Positions 6,654-7,960 of a stretch of 7,960 nt of DNA are shown here, piece after piece. Below the pieces are notes generated by a model. That model did not search any database and was not told the origin of the DNA. It saw only the letters and a program-made list of their open reading frames with translations. The DNA comes from Spirochaeta sp. GTDB taxonomy: Bacteria > Spirochaetota > Spirochaetia > DSM-27196 > Alkalispirochaetaceae. A program made the translations under genes and the position numbers. The number at the start of each line of letters is the position of its first letter. Position 1 is the stretch's first letter. The stretch is from contig SKHA01000312.1 of the NCBI GenBank assembly GCA_007117185.1, forward strand, positions 1 through 7,960, in the 5' to 3' direction.

Positions 6654-7493
6654 ATGTATCGAATGCTGGCCTGTGATATTGACCACACCCTCTTGCCGTT
6701 AGGCGGTGAGATCTCTGAGTCCGATATGGACACCCTGAAGGAGCTGCACGCTTCCGGCGTGACGGTAGTCCTCGCCACCGGCCGGGCCACCTTCAGTACC
6801 CGCCGGATCCTTACCCGGATCTTCCCGGAAGAACATCCGGACTACCTGATCTGCTACAACGGAGCGCAGGTCCTGGACCTGAATGCGAACACCGAACTGC
6901 TGCGGACCAACATTCCTGCTGAGACAGTTGCCGAGCTCAGTCGGTGGTGCCGCAGCAGTGGGGCGTGGCTGCAGGGCTACGAGGACGCAGGGGTACTGGT
7001 AGAGCAGGACACCCCCTACGTCCGCAACTACGCCGAATCCTCAGGGATGAACTACACGGTGGTTCCGGACCTGGCGGCCCACGTGAAGAGGATCGGCGGA
7101 ACGCCGAAGCTGGTCTGCCACGACGAGAAATCACGCCTTCCCGGGCACGACAGGGAGCTGCGGGAGCTGGCTCAAGGGCGCTGGACGGTGGTCACCTCCA
7201 TGCCGATCTTCCTTGAGATTCTTCCACCGGAGACCAATAAAGGAACCGCTCTGGAAGCCCTGGCGGCGCACCTCGGTTATTCCATGGACCAGGTGGTGGC
7301 GGTGGGGGACAATCTCAACGATATCGAGATGATCCAGCGTGCGGGAGTGGGAGTGGCCGTGGCCAACGCGGTACCGGAATTGAAGGCAGTAGCTGACTGG
7401 GTCAGTACCCGGGAGGTGACCCAGTCGGCGGTATCCGAGGTGGCCTGGCGTTACTTCGCCAGCAGGATCACCTCCGGACGATACTCGAAGTGA
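6654..7493 (+). CDS. Cof-type HAD-superfamily phosphatase
   Basis: Cytoplasmic Mg-dependent phosphatase of 279 residues, the usual size for the Cof (class IIB cap) group acting on sugar phosphates or other small phosphate esters; the substrate cannot be told. All four HAD motifs are present: DIDHT (nucleophile Asp8, acid/base Asp10), VVLATGR (Thr42), Lys196 in TNKGTAL, and GDNLNDIEM (Asp219, Asp223). ICYNGA after motif II and the closing VGVAVANAVPELKAVADWV are typical of the group. His11 takes the place of the more common Gly in DxDGT. The ATG at 6654 is chosen because it puts DxD at residues 8-10, as in relatives; an ATG at 6663 is the alternative, while starts further upstream would run into the A2M gene. 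No signal peptide. The gene stands alone, divergent from the A2M operon, and its last 43 bp overlap the M15 gene tail to tail. Confidence 0.93.
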   Translation: MYRMLACDIDHTLLPLGGEISESDMDTLKELHASGVTVVLATGRATFSTRRILTRIFPEEHPDYLICYNGAQVLDLNANTELLRTNIPAETVAELSRWCRSSGAWLQGYEDAGVLVEQDTPYVRNYAESSGMNYTVVPDLAAHVKRIGGTPKLVCHDEKSRLPGHDRELRELAQGRWTVVTSMPIFLEILPPETNKGTALEALAAHLGYSMDQVVAVGDNLNDIEMIQRAGVGVAVANAVPELKAVADWVSTREVTQSAVSEVAWRYFASRITSGRYSK

Positions 7494-7960
7494 ATGTTAT
7501 CGAAGGAGAGCCACTTGCCGCCCCAGATGAACCCTTCAGCTTCGAACGCGTCCAACACCGGTTGGGGCACTGACCAGCGCTGATCCTCCGGGATGTTCCA
7601 CCATTCCTGCACCCCGCTGTCAACGGCCCAGCGCCAGTAGGCGTACCGCCGCTGGAACGACCCGGGCATCAAGTCAACGGCAATTCCGTAACTGTGATAG
7701 CTCCGCCTGGGGGTGCCGGCTATGGCGCGCCAGTTGTACCCGTGAACCTGGGCCAGATCGCGGACGAAGCGCCGGGTCTCCTCGTGAACCAGCATCGCCC
7801 GGCGAATACGCTGCTCCACCCGCTGCAACGGTTGCACAACCACCGGATGAACCCGGGTGCGGCGTTCGAAGAAGGTCACGTTCCGCATGATCTGCTCGGC
7901 TTCCACCCGGCTGGAAATCTGGTACAGCGTGTCCAGAAAGTCGTTGAACCGCATCGCTCC
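7451..7960 (-). CDS. M15-family zinc peptidase (peptidoglycan peptidase), 5' end probably beyond window
   Basis: Metallopeptidase of the VanY / L-Ala-D-Glu endopeptidase group that cuts peptidoglycan stem peptides. Numbering from the ATG at 7954 (167 residues), the zinc-site motif SYHSYGIAVDL gives His87 and Asp94, and FDNIHFEYR gives catalytic-type Asp152 and third ligand His155. GFIWGGKW (141-148) before it is typical of the M15C type. The frame stays open past 7954 to the window edge, the ATG has no usefully spaced ribosome site (GGAG lies only 2 nt away), and no signal peptide is visible. The real start, with an export signal or anchor, is therefore probably outside. The first 50 or so residues (FLDTLYQISSRVEAEQIM...) resemble the middle of longer spirochaetal M15 proteins as I recall them; that comparison is from memory. 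The stop TAA (7453-7451) lies inside the HAD gene. Confidence 0.88.
   Translation of the reverse strand, partial: GAMRFNDFLDTLYQISSRVEAEQIMRNVTFFERRTRVHPVVVQPLQRVEQRIRRAMLVHEETRRFVRDLAQVHGYNWRAIAGTPRRSYHSYGIAVDLMPGSFQRRYAYWRWAVDSGVQEWWNIPEDQRWSVPQPVLDAFEAEGFIWGGKWLSFDNIHFEYRPEVILLAK

Noticed and set aside
6647..6654. Palindrome TACCGGTA at the HAD start
   Set aside because: It is only 8 bp and does not extend symmetrically; not distinguishable from chance.
6593..6790. Upstream extension of the A2M by 66 residues
   Set aside because: It would bury the lipoprotein signal peptide inside the protein and run across the HAD gene's first codons, so the ATG at 6592 is the real start.
1..7960. Mobile elements, CRISPR arrays, tRNA or rRNA genes, riboswitches, rho-independent terminators
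   Set aside because: No repeat arrays, transposase motifs, RNA-gene signatures or hairpin-plus-T-run structures were found by eye. Almost all of the window is coding.

Overview
The window is GC-rich and almost wholly coding. Its genes belong to a diderm (outer-membrane-bearing) bacterium: a class A penicillin-binding protein of the 1C type lies directly behind a bacterial alpha-2-macroglobulin (A2M) lipoprotein, a pairing known from Gram-negative envelopes. The M15 peptidase at the right edge resembles cell-wall peptidases that I recall from spirochaetes. A high-GC spirochaete is therefore a reasonable but unproven guess. No mobile element, CRISPR array, tRNA or rRNA was seen.

Layout. From 6592 down to position 1 runs a leftward operon. 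First comes a very large A2M lipoprotein gene (signal peptide, lipobox, macroglobulin domains, bait-region domain, thioester-type helical domain). It is interrupted near its 3' end by an in-frame amber codon at 1664-1666. The same frame then continues as a 195-codon segment (1633-1046) encoding the C-terminal MG10 domain. Next, overlapping by 11 bp, is pbpC, which leaves the window at position 1 just after the transpeptidase SxxK motif. Divergently, across a 61-bp spacer, a Cof-type HAD phosphatase gene (6654-7493) runs rightward. Facing it, and overlapping its 3' end by 43 bp, is an M15 zinc peptidase gene (7960-7451) whose 5' end is probably off the right edge.

Functionally the leftward operon looks like an envelope repair and defence module. 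PBP1C polymerises peptidoglycan, and the A2M lipoprotein would be expected to trap proteases in the periplasm. The M15 peptidase also acts on peptidoglycan peptides but is a separate transcription unit. The HAD phosphatase has no visible link to this module.

The points most worth attention are: the amber codon splitting the A2M; a good ribosome-binding site placed for restart after it; the complete lack of cysteines other than the lipobox Cys, meaning no thioester; and two divergent starts that lack Shine-Dalgarno sequences but have -10-like hexamers 6-7 nt upstream of the ATG, suggesting leaderless transcripts. I found no clearly new multi-gene system.
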